NCBI RefSeq assembly: GCF_963678635.1
Contig: NC_087068.1
Coordinates: 48,567,724 to 48,631,723, forward strand
DNA length: 64,000 nucleotides
Source of the DNA: Symsagittifera roscoffensis
Lineage: Eukaryota; Xenacoelomorpha; Acoela; Convolutidae
Direction of reading: 5' to 3'
The notes under the pieces were generated by a model, which saw only the letters and a list, made by a program, of their open reading frames with translations, was not told the origin of the DNA and did not search any database. Shown here piece by piece: positions 1-11,504 of the stretch (positions are counted from its first letter, which is position 1; each line of letters starts with the position of its first letter). A program made the position numbers and the translations under genes.

Positions 1-350
1 AGGAAGAATTTTGAACCTAAATCACAACTTGAACCTCATGTTCACTTTTCAAGGTGGAAAAACTATCCAATTAAATTGGTAGGAATGGTGGAAAAAACTT
101 GAGAAAAAGAATGTTCAAAAGAAGTTTATAACGGGACAAAAATCCTGGTGCGCGGTTGAAATACACCTGATTTAGTAATCAGGCCCAATAATTCGAACAA
201 CTGCAATTTAATTAAAATTTCAAAGAACGTTCCCGATATTGAATTGATCTTAAACGTTGCGCCACGACTAATCCATCTGATTGAGTGCTATTTTCAGAGG
301 TTAATTCAGCTCATATATTCCAGCGTTTCATGATAACAATGAATGGAAAC

Positions 351-3300
351 CTGCAATTAGCGTCCAGGTTCCATATATCTTCCATCAGCTGTCCAACTTT
401 AGGCGGGTAGGTTGCATCACAGAAGCCGATGGCACCCGCATGGTACATAGGGCTTTTCTTTTTCGTCACCATACATCCCTCCGTGATTGGAACTTGGCTC
501 TGCAAATGACTGTCTCGAGTCAGGGCGTCGTTTAGAGATGAATACCTTCCATTTTTACTTGCGGCCTGTTTTTCAAGAAGTTTGCGTCTCTGGGCAAACG
601 GAGCCACTCCCCTAAAACGAAAACATCAACTTAACTTTAAATAAATCGATTTTGTTAACTATTCACCCATCTCTCCTATAGTAACTAAAAAAGAATTTCG
701 ATTGCGCACATGAAGGACTAAAAGAAATCGTATTTGAATTCTGTACTTTGTTATGAATTTCCTCCCCTTCTGCAAAAAATATAGATGGGGTAGAGTAAAA
801 AAAAACAGATCTGTTAAAAATTTCGCGTACCTATGATAACAGTTAATGACATCGCATTCAATTCTGAACTTTTCGCTCCAACAAACTAGCAAATAATCTA
901 GAAACGAAGACAACAGAACCAATTTTAGGCGACTAATTTTGCGAGAGCATGGTATTTAGCAATGACCCATAAAAGTTTCCGACGAAACGCTGAAACACTT
1001 CATATGACTATCTTTAACATGGTGGTTTTGTTCAGATAAAACTTACCACCAAAACAGTTTTCCCGAACTCGCCACAGCAACTGTGAACAAATCACACACT
1101 TTCAACTCCTTAATCAACTCTCCTGCCCCGTTGAACGAAGTGGTGAAAGGCTGCTGGGCAAACGAGGCCGTATCGTAGACCGGGATAGCTCCGTGTTCGA
1201 GTTTGGAACAGTAGCTGGCAACCACTGGGTCCATCCAAGTGGCGACTCTTTCGCTCTGAGTTAGTACTGAGCACCTGAGAGAACTGGCAGCCAAAGATAA
1301 TATGACATCATTTTGTAATTCCAAATGAGCGATCCGCGGGTGGTGCACGTCCGCAATCTAGGACAGAACTTGCTTCAAAAAATAATTCAATACTCAAGTT
1401 AAATGTGAAAATGAATCAGAGGCGGGGTAAACAAAACACACTGAACTCAATTCATGTATTCAAAATATTATTAACTCATAAGTTATTTTGTAGCATGAAG
1501 AATAATTCTTAAAACTTAAACGCAGAAACCTAACAACGAAACCCTCGAAACAAAAAACTGAGAACAGTGTCAAATTTCTCTACTTAAATATTTTTTGCAC
1601 AGCTACCATTATTTCCTAGCCCAGAAACAAATTGATTTCTTTCTTTTCATAGCCACAATTATAAAGATTTCGATACCTGTTAAGAGCATTTCATTCAGAG
1701 GTGAAGCAGAGCTTGACATCACTTTCAATTCAGAAAAAATTGAGACCCAAACTTACAAGGAAAACCTCAGCTTTCTCAGACAAAATTACGCAAACACATT
1801 GGAATAGCGTTGAAAATTTATAAGCTAGTCAACAGGCAGTTGTAAAAGTGTCAATGAACGCAAGGAAACAGAAAATACTGACTTCCTTTCAAAACTTCGA
1901 ATTTAAAAAAAAATCAGCTCTAAAAGCTATTCGAATTTCGGGAACATTTTGTTTTCGACCCTTTTTTGATCCCAAAAAAACCCATTTAAGATAAATGGGT
2001 CATACAGAATTTTTAATTCCGCTGAATAATCTCAAAATTAAAAACCACTTTCCATACCGCGAAAAACAAATTTGAGCCTTAAAAATTTTCTTTTCCTAAA
2101 ATAAAAAATCATCACAATTTATATAAGTATAAGAATCTTCACTACGTTCATCGACTCTTTTTTAAAAAAAAGGGTTTTGAACAGGGGCGGATCTAAGATT
2201 TTCCCGAGGGGGGGCGGATTTTCAAAAAACTGTCGACCTTTTTTTTAGGTCGACCGAATTAATTTTTGATTTTTCGAGCTCTCCCTAAGCACGGTTTAGT
2301 CCCTGTTGTGGTTGGCCAAATTTCCTGCGCTGCAGGCAACATTTTGAAAAACTACTGTCCAAAAAGGCGTTTCTAGGCACTTTTAGGAAAATTTTGACCA
2401 AAAAATCGCGTTTTTTCGGCGCGCGCTGCCCCCTCAAAATTACTGGCGCCTTTAGAAAAATTTTAGGGTCGGTCGGCCAATAATGGATTTCCTAAAAAGT
2501 ACCAAAGGGGGATCCTTTGGGTCGGCAGGGGGTCGAATCCCTGAGAGAGGCGTCCGCCCAGCCACCCCCCCCCCCTCCTGGTTTTGAATAAGTCTCTGAA
2601 AAACAATTGTTTAGATAAACTTTGCACTGAATTTCCGCAATAAACAAATTGACATTGCTTAGGAAAGAAGTAACCTGACCGGATACCATTAATCTTGCTC
2701 GTGTACATGAAATGTGGAACAAGACTGCTCGTTTGCGACTGTCCCTTAATTCATATCGAATCGTTTTTGGGAAAAGAAAATATTGAAAACCTGTAAGCTT
2801 TGGACAAAATCAAAGTGTACAATTTTGAGTCGTACGAAATTAACGCGAACGATCCGATAAGCTAGCCTCAATTCATTTTGGAACGATTTTGTTGTGCGGT
2901 ATATTTCGCCACGCATAAATATTTTGCGTTACGCTCTCAGCAATATGAATAAATTCTTCAAAGCGCGCATAATTTATTCCAGAAAATGGCAAATTTGGCA
3001 ATTTTCAAACCCCCAGAACTTTACAAAAAATAATCGGAGGTAAAATATCTTTTTACATTTGAACTCAGGAAGTCGATATCTTCAATGGGGTATAAAAAAT
3101 TTTGTCGAAAACTATTATTTCGATCGGCGAAAATTGACTGAATAAAAAAAACCACACCGAGCATAAATATTCCATTTTCTTCGAAAGTCGGAAAAATAAC
3201 TCGATTTATAACACAGGCGTTAGCTGTATTTAAAATTAAACTCACTTTCATAAGAGAAAAAGATTAACATTGGAGATCAGACGTGCATTGGTTTGGAAGT

Positions 3301-6300
3301 CTCATGAGCTAAGATTTTGAAATAAAAACCATGAAAACAATTTCTGAAAAAATACTACATGACCTAAATATTAGACAATGTACACCTACAATAGCATTTC
3401 AAAAATGTTTTCACAGGTTTTATTCGGCTATTTGGTAACAAGTTTTTAGAGAAAAACAGAGATTGCGGATTAAAAAACGAATACCTACAGCCACTTGAAT
3501 ATGAAATGAATATACGGAGTCTTACATCTGGATGGACGAATGGCATTGAGACGTTCCATTTCCACTGATAAACTTGGCCCTTCTTGCACAACGCAACTAG
3601 CTCTGAGTGCATGGCTGCTATCTGTACGAACTTCGGAGGAGGCGAACTCACCTACATAACGAAATAAATAAATGGACAAAACTTACACAATTATTATTAG
3701 AAAAACTGTCAATTTGTTAAGTTATTTCTTCAACTTGAAATTTTTGCTCAAAACGGATATTTATTTTTATAGAAGAAGAATGATATCAAATAAATGAAAT
3801 TAAACTCAGATTCGTGACACTTACGGCATCTGGAAGAAGTATAAACCACTCCGGTTCTTCCCAGGTTATAGCGTCTGTACTTCCAGCGTACTCCCCCGCT
3901 CCAATAGTCACCGTTTTCCCTCTCCCAGAAATACCACTCAACTCCCAGGGTTGAGCTGAGGCATCAGTCGCTCCTCCCGTAACACCGGCGGCCGAAGCCG
4001 AATTTGCAGCACCCGAATTAGCACCTGCAGCAGACACTGTAGTCGAAGTCAAGTGAGCGGTGAAGGGGTCCCGTAGTCGGGCCTCAAGCCACCGTCTACC
4101 AAAGTCATCTCTAGAAGAAGTGTTGCTATCAGCCCCAGAATTATCCTGGGTCAAAGCGTTACCTGATGGTGCGTTCCCAGACGCACGTTCGCCACCGACT
4201 CCTGAAGCTCCATGAGATCCCGATCCGCTGTTGGAAGTGATTCCCGTAGATCTCAGGATCTCGTTTCTCAGACTCAGCCGCTGTCGTCCCGCGCTGGCAC
4301 TCGAAGATGAGGACCTATATGCTGTTGCATAGTTTAGATAGTCCTCGACCAACATCTGGTCAGATTCTAGAATATAGTTTCCTGCCCTCTCCGATAGGTT
4401 GTTCTCTACGAATGACATCAAATCGTCGGCAAATAGGTCCCCGACTTCATCGTCGTCTCCATCGTCATCATCTCTCGATAGCAAATTGTTAACGGCAGAG
4501 TTCACATCGAGATGCTAAATCAATCAAACAAATTTTCCATCTTTGACTCAAATACAAACTTGAAGATTCCGTTTCTGCAACGCTATAAAAAACGCTTAAG
4601 GTTATAACGGTTCAACGAACGTACTTAGCTGATTCTCTGCAGTATTTAATCATCTTCCTACATGTACTGTCATAAACTTGATGAAACAAATGCTTTAAAA
4701 AAGTAGTTACCGTCCTCTGTAGCTCTCTGATTATCAAACTGCGAGACTTTCCCTGCAAAACGTTCTGCACCTGCACGATGAGGTCTTCTGGTACCTGAGA
4801 CGGAGCCATAATGGGAACATTACTCATGAAGAGGTTCCGGTAGTTCGGACGTCCAGGTCTCGAAGGAGCCCCACTACCGCCACCAGATGTCCCGGTATTG
4901 GAGCTAGATCCAATTGTTGCTGACGTCACATTGCGTCTGTACGTCACCCTCTCGGCGCCAGTGATTCCTCCGATGAGGCGAGCACTCTTCTTTTTAGGCT
5001 TCTTCGTCGACCATAAACTAAACCATGTCAAGCATATAGGGGTAAAAATACATTTTTCAATTGTTTCTTCTCAACTGTTGGTCAGTGAAATGATTTGTCT
5101 TTGAATTATAAGTATCATAGCACTAAACGGGCTAACATCAAAGAACAACGATCGTTTCCGTTATACATCATCTATACCAGATGAGTTTTTTATGCAAACT
5201 AAATTTTTTCAATTGAACGTTTACCAATTCAAATAACTCATTTAAGTTTTATCGATCATCTCAAATCTTCAAAATTGTTTATATTCAAAATCGATAACGC
5301 CTGATACTCGCAAGCGTAAGCATGTAGTTTCAACTATACGGAATCGAAATCTCTCCGAATTAACATTAAAAAAAACCGTACAATAAAACTTCTAATTCAA
5401 AACCATTTTCAATCAACGCGATTTGCATTTTAGCATTGATTGCACTTGAAGGCATGTTTGCCGTTATAGGGTTTTCTGAGTCAGATATTTGGGAACTTTG
5501 GACCAAATTACCTATACTCCAAAGCTTTTTGTATCTCCAAATAGAAATGGCTACACTATGATTGATCATCGCTGAACATAGCCAATAAAAACGGACCCAG
5601 CTTTTTTATCTACAAGTAGCCAAATTAGAGAACTGGCTCAATGGGATATTTTTTCATACGCTTCAAACTCTGAAATAAGCAAACCAATTCGAATTGAACA
5701 AGCAAGAAACAAAATCATTTCCGGAAAATGCAAAAAAAACGCACGGTCCGAATCTTCGAAAACACGGTTCGTATTTCTGTATATTCTTGTTTGAAGTTTT
5801 CGAAAAAAAAATTGTGGAATCTATCTTTCATACTTGCTTTTTCGTGGTACCCAGTTATCATACTCAATCCTCAAATACTCACAATTGATCTCTACAGAAC
5901 CTGATCTGTGCAGAATTTGATACTTACTTCTTAGAATCATTTTTGTTAGACTCCAAGTGTTCGACATTCAATGAGTACGCAATTCGGCAGATTCTGCCAT
6001 CCTGAAACAAAACATCATTTATTGTCAAGACAAGGATTTTCTTCTTTTGAAAAATGATGAAATCGATTTAAAAATTAATACTATTTTACCTCTAGAAGAA
6101 TTGCGACATGACTGGAGGCGACTGCAATCTGTCGGACAGGAGACTGCCCGAGAGCTGCCACCCACGGGGGATTTATCACTTTCTGTTTATTAATAGAGTC
6201 ACTGACACTGTTTAACCTGGAACAGATATAATAATGTAGTTAACTATGCGCACCGCACATTAACTTCACAAGATTCACTAAAAAGCCTTCGGTGAAGATT

Positions 6301-6531
6301 GGTGTAGAAGCAACACCTACAAGTTCTATCTAGCTAACTACCATGATGCCAAATCACCACTATTTCCAGTTACTCAGGAGTTGAAATTAAAAAACCTCAT
6401 CACAGAATAATAGCTCCCCAAAACACGCAAATCAGCCGGAATGAGTTTAATTATGAAGGATCCACTCACTTTTCAATAAATCTGTCATCTGATCCAGGAA
6501 GAGAATACGTGAAAAAACGAAACTCGTCCAT
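351..6531 (-). CDS. UBR5: UBR5/hyd HECT-type E3 ubiquitin ligase, N-terminal eight coding exons (gene runs off the left edge)
   Basis: UBR5 (Drosophila hyd) is a very large E3 ligase with a UBA domain, an RCC1-like region, a UBR box and a C-terminal HECT domain; only the N-terminal part lies here. Exons by GT/AG borders and matching phase: 6470-6531, 6090-6216, 5928-6001, 4711-5017, 3825-4514, 3526-3651, 1047-1357, 351-611; together 652 codons plus two bases. The start ATG at 6531 opens MDEFRFFTYSLPGSDD, matching the family N-terminus (LPG-D/E-D). Exon 3 gives DGRICRIAYS. Exons 4 and 5 together give the UBA domain, with GKSRSLIIRELQR then AVNNLLSRDDDDGDD. Exon 5 also holds a long Ser/Gly/Ala-rich stretch. 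Exons 6-8 give the RCC1-like segments HSELVAL-KKG-VYQWKW, RIAHLELQ, FWWGVAPFAQRRKLLEK and MYHAGAIGF. A 3' splice site just upstream of the ATG (about 6541) suggests a 5' UTR intron. The UBR box and HECT domain are outside the window. No break is seen in the exons. Confidence 0.93.
2182..2580. mobile_element. hAT-type MITE inside a UBR5 intron
   Basis: A GC-rich 399-bp insert begins CAGGGGCGGATC and ends CCCCCTCCTG, i.e. imperfect CAGG-type terminal inverted repeats. It is flanked by perfect 8-bp direct repeats GTTTTGAA at 2174-2181 and 2581-2588. An 8-bp target duplication with CAGGGG-like ends is the signature of the hAT superfamily of DNA transposons. It has no transposase and lies in the intron between exons 6 and 7 of UBR5, so it would have been mobilised in trans. 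An inner palindrome GTCGACC-T8-A-GGTCGAC sits near 2233-2254. Confidence 0.82.
2719..3045 (-). repeat. Dispersed hairpin repeat H, diverged copy 1 (lacks the hairpin)
   Basis: Read on the minus strand this stretch matches the repeat at 58350-58712 in order: GTAAAGTT then TGGGGGTTT, ATTGCC, GCGCG, then ATCGTTCCAAA, and it ends with CGAGCAGTCTTGTT. The 17-bp hairpin that precedes that end in the other two copies is missing here. It lies in a UBR5 intron. It has no coding capacity. Confidence 0.55.
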
Positions 6532-7941
6532 TCACATTTAAACTGAAAACAAACAATAGATCAACTGAAAGATATAATAGAAAAAACCGGATTGAACTGT
6601 GACTAAAGGCTGTGCAATTGATTAAGTGAAAGGTATAATTGAAAACAACCTGGAAATTCATTTTTCAAAAGACCAGTTACAAAATTTAATTATGTTCATC
6701 AAACATATCTTCGGATAATATTTTGACGTTTAGAAAAACTAAATTAAAATTTAAGATTATTTTTTATTATTATTCAACGACGATTACACTCTCACAAAGG
6801 CTCTGCAGTTAATTATTGCAATTAATTTACCATAAATTGAATTGCCAATGCACTAACTGAACATTGAAAGTAACATCCTCTAAATGGACCTTACCATTAC
6901 AAAAATTGATTAAAGTGGCCAGCTTGCGAGCGTTAGTACGAACCTATGTACCATTCGCCCAGAAATTACACAGCGACGGAGAATAGAAAAAAAGCCTTAT
7001 TGGCGACTGGCTGACAACAGTTACCTCAATTCTATTCGTTTTTCACCGTCTCGACCTAGCCAGTTGACTTTTGGTCTGTTTAAGGGCTAACCATCCTGTT
7101 ACAGCTATCAGAGCCAAACGAAATTTACTTAGCTTTCAATTACTTAGCTTTTAACCAACTTAATTATTTACACTTTGCTATACTGATGCCTCGGCTTTTT
7201 ACTGTATAGTAATTCAGGTGTTCTTTCTTCTTCTACATGCAGAAATAACCACATAGCTGTGTCTCGGATCCCCAGACAACGTGATTAATATTAAAATAAG
7301 GGCTAAAAACCATAGTTATAGATATTTTGGTGACAGTTACATAATAGTGTAGATCGAGATGGATTGATCCTTTGCTCGCCCTCTACTACTCATGCAAAAA
7401 TTAACTATTTGTTATGAATTAAATAATTTGGTATTGATTAAAATTAAGTAAGTCCAGGCACTACAGCTGCTAAAGGTAATAAATCTTTATAAGTTCGGAG
7501 CTGTCCCGAATATTCTACTTAAGCTTCCGGGTTCACTTGCTCTCGCGATTAAGCTTCTTTTTGCGTCTGCTTGTCTTGTCCGGAGACTTCAATTTTATCT
7601 GTTTTGTTTTTTCAAAAAAAAACGCCCGTCTTTTTGTATTTCACAGAAATATTCTAGCTCTAATCAAAATGCTAACTTCCAGAATAATTCTACTCATAAA
7701 AAATTCAACAACAATGCCTCTCGTGTCGTATTCCTCGTGCGACAGAAGATTCTGATGTGCAATCTGGAACGCTTCTCCTTTTAACCTAATTGTTGTGATA
7801 AACTTATTAAATAGCTTCAGATGAAATGATTCGAAACAATACCCCACTTCTGACCGGTAACGAATCTATCTATACCGAGGAATCTAATCCAACGACACGA
7901 AGAGTGAGGGAGGGAGAGAGAGAGAGTGTGTTGAGAACAAG
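6532..7941. other. Upstream region of UBR5, no gene recognised
   Basis: This 1.4-kb stretch lies upstream of the UBR5 start codon and before the reverse-transcriptase element. It should contain the 5' UTR and promoter of UBR5, and the acceptor-like site at about 6541 implies an untranslated first exon further right, perhaps near the less AT-rich block at 6915-7080. I see no coding similarity; the short open frames have no recognisable motif. A GA-rich run occurs at 7900-7930. Confidence 0.5.
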
Positions 7942-10900
7942 ATGGACCTTCCCACTGGCACGAAACTGCAAATTCCTTTCACTGATGGAAAAACATATGA
8001 AGCGAAGATCATCAGTAAAAAAGATAGCCGTTCCAAAGTTCATTGCAAAAACTGGAACAGCAGACACGATGTATGGTATCCTGACCCATCAATATCAAGC
8101 TTTGCCCAATCCCAAAACAAAGAAGTCCTTCTTGCTGAGATGCAAGGAGGCGTAGCGATGCAATCTGCTAGTACCGTGGCGGGTTGCTGCAGAAATGAGC
8201 AGGTGAGGGGCATGGTTGTCTGGGCGGAGGGAGACAAGGGGCATCCTCACCCAAAGCCAACCCTCCCAGTCAGCACCACCGTACCCACGCCAACTGAACT
8301 CACCACCGCCGAGCGTGACTAGTGATTTCCCAACTGAATTGCTTGAGAAATTCGATGAAGTGATTATCAACGTTTTCGCCGACCGGCGACCAAAGGTCGC
8401 CGCCAAACAAGTGGCGTCGACTGGGAACCAGGAAACTGCCAACCTGAAAAGCGCACAGTGCCCGCGGTGCTCTAGAACCATCAAGCTCACGAAAGACTTG
8501 ATGCTCCATCCTCATGGGCCCCCGGGGAATAGATGCACACTTTCGGGACAGTCCCCATTCGAGAAAGTGAACTGCGAAGCAGATATCCGAGTCAGAGAAG
8601 ACAGCATCGAATCAGCCATCGGCATTGTTCACTTCATGAATATCAGCCGACGGCGTATCCTTAAATTGTTCCCAAAAACTTCCAGGATAACGGTATCAGC
8701 GGCACTGAGAGACACGCTCAACGCAATCCTGGACTCTCCAAACTCGAAAATCGCTTGGCTCCGTCTTTTCGTTTTCCCAACTCTATGTCTGCAAGCTCCG
8801 TTGAGAGCGGGAAAAAGCCATAAACAGTCCCTTGCTACCCAAGTGAACAACCGAATCACGATATTCATGCAGAACCGAGACATTGTCCTTCTGAAAACCC
8901 GCACAAAATCCAAGCAAAGTTCCAACCACCAAACAGACGTTGAACAATTAATGAAACGAGTGAGCGAGAAACTAGACGAAGGTGATGTGAAAGGTGTTGT
9001 CCGACTTGCCAGATCCGACAACGGCATCCTCGAACTATCTGAAGAGATCCTGAGCAAGCTGAGAGAAAAACACCCTTCCAGACCACTAGATCCTAGTTTT
9101 CCCATAAGACGAACGTCCGCCGTTCCAAGCCAGCGAGATCCAAGTGCTCATGGCATTGAAATCCTTTCCCGTGGGGTCAGCTGGTGGGCTATCTGGCCTG
9201 AGGCCACAACATTTGAAAGACATCACGAGCCACAAAGCAAATGGTGGCCTTCATCGACTAAAATCCTCCCCGACTTCTTTCAATAATCTTCTCCTTCTGA
9301 CAATAATCCGGCCGGTCATCGCCAGAGCAAAACTGCTACCGCTACGAAAGAAATTAACCGATGTCAGAGCGATAGCCGCAGGAGACTTTTTTGGGAGACT
9401 TGCTGCGAAAACCGGATGCGAAGCAATAACAGCAAAAGCAAAGTCTCTTTTCGGGAACCTCCAACTAGGCTGCTACACCCCGTCCGGAGCCGAGGCAGCA
9501 GCTCATGCAACCCGTTCTGATAAACGGCTACCGAACAAGTTGTGTTAGTGAAACTGGACTTTGCCAACGCTTTCAACGCTATCAGAAGGAACAAAACTGC
9601 AGAATCAATTAACAGAGAAATACCAGAACTTCTTCTATTCTTCATACTGTGCTACTCCTCGGAAGACAGCATCTTATCGTTCGGCAATTTCTCCCTACCA
9701 TCGTCTGAAGGATGGCAACAAGGAGACCCCTTAGCAGGTTTTGGATTCAGCTCGACAATCCACCCCGGTTTAGACGCCATAAAAACCCGCTCCAAACAAG
9801 GGTACCTGGACGACATATCAATGGGAGACAACTGGAGAGTTGTTCTGACCGAACTGCGGGCGTTCATCGAGTTCGCAACGTACCTAGGACTCTCACTAAA
9901 CGCCAACAAAAGCGAGCTGACCATTTTGGGACCCAACACCAGCCTCAGTGATGACATCATCCGCGAGTTCAACGATCTGTTACCAAGCATTACCGTCACG
10001 AAATTATGCGACCTGGAGATACTGGGAGCATCAATTGGCCTAGAAGCGCTGGACCGCTTGTTGAACAAGAAACTGATTTCTCTGAAGACTATGCAAACGA
10101 ATGGAATATGTAGACGCCCACGAAGCATTTTACCTCATCAAAAACTGTCTGTTTATTCTGAAACTGCTCTATACTCTTCGCACCACGCCAACGTTCAGAA
10201 GGTCAGATATCCTGACTCTTTTTGATGAAGCAATCCGATCCACGCTACAAACAGTACTGAACGTCCGCTTAGACGAACAAACTTGGCAACAACTCACCCT
10301 GCCCGTTAAATGCGCAAGCATGGGCATACACAATGTAACAAAACTGTCAACCCCTGCTTTTCTAACCTCTGTTAGTAAAGCCCGAGCTCTTGTCAAGTCC
10401 ATAATTAAAACAGGATTGCCGGAAACTGATGTACCAGAAGCAGCTGACAAACGGTGGCTACTTGTGGGAGAAGATGAAACTGCACCGGACAGCGACGATC
10501 AGAAGAAAAAGAAAAAGTGGTATCAATCTATTGCTGAAAATCGTCTCAGGGGGCTCGAAAACGTCTCCACTGAACAAGACAATGTCCGGTTGCAAGGAGT
10601 AAAATGTCGAGGATCCGGTGACTGGATCAACACTCTGCCATCATCCGCTCTGAAACTAAAATTAACACACGAACAGTTCCGTATTGCTTCTTCGTTACGC
10701 CTTGGCGCCAATATTTCATCACCGTACACATGTGTATGCGGGGCCCAAGCTGATGTTAAAGGCATTCATGCTCTGTCCTGTGCTAAAAGCAGCAGTCGCC
10801 ACACGAGACACTGACTTGGGAATGAAGCCATCAAACGTGCTTTCAGTTTGTCCGATATTAAGTCTTCTCTAGAACCAGTCGGCCTCTCACGTGATGACGG

Positions 10901-11240
10901 AAAGAGACCAGATGGTATCACTCTCTCTCCATGGAAAAACGGCCTCTGCCTTGCCATGTCTAATGTTGCCCGAGGAACCTTCCCAGGTCCGACAATAGCA
11001 GACAAGGCAGAAGAAGCAAAGCGAATGAAGTACGAGATCTTGACCAGAAACTACATTTTCCAGCCTGTTGCAGTCGAACACCTCGGCGGCCTCGGAACCG
11101 ACACTGACGACTTCCTGAAACAACTTTGCCGCAAAATTATCGCGGAAACCGATCACAAAAGAGCCGGGACTTTCCTCAGACAGCGGCTGTCGTTAGCCGT
11201 CCAGATAGGCAATGCAGCCATTATAAGAAAGTCGATATAG
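7942..11240 (+). pseudogene. Broken reverse-transcriptase element: chromo-barrel-like N-terminus, zinc finger, RT, CCHC and PD-(D/E)XK-like tail
   Basis: One ancestral reading frame is spread over 7942-8322, 8216-9286, 9144-9548, 9542-10225, 10101-10814 and 10815-11240, with several frameshifts and an in-frame TGA at 10812. Residues 1-50 (YEAKIISKKDSRSKVHCKNW, then HDVWYPD) look like a chromo-barrel/Tudor-knot fold. Next come a CPRC...HGPPGNRC finger near 8457-8540, the conserved GLRPQHLKDI block (about 9194), and the RT core: LDFANAFNAIRR (9552), EGWQQGDPLA (9709) and YLDD (9803). The tail has CVC...H....C then RHTRH and RPDG, resembling the restriction-like endonuclease end of R2-type elements, but the acidic residues expected after the PDG block are not visible, so the nuclease looks dead. 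This RT type is widespread in invertebrate genomes and is usually left as unnamed RT-domain protein. Ends of the element and target duplications were not found. Confidence 0.78.
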
Positions 11241-11504
11241 CGTGCCAAAGAAGCAATCGTCCCAGACCCCTGAACAACCCCATTGTGACTAATGACTCCA
11301 TTCTCGAAATCATTCTTACTTCAATTCCTCGGCCACATATCAACGCCAAACTCCTTTATCATTCCAGTTTTTTTTAACATTCCCTGCCATTTGAAATGGA
11401 ATTTTAATATCTTTTGGTAATTTACCATTTTAACCTAACTGGCAAAAGAAATGTTAATTATGTGGCGGCAATTTTGTTATAATCACGCGCTTTAGCATTC
11501 GAAA
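11241..11504. other. Short spacer after the RT element
   Basis: AT-rich sequence between the last RT-element codon and the first copy of repeat X. It may hold the 3' UTR of the RT element. No terminal repeat or poly(A) tract is clear. Confidence 0.4.

Noticed and set aside
8095-9105. Minus-strand frames opposite the RT element
   Set aside because: Antisense of the zinc-finger/RT region; no motif of their own.
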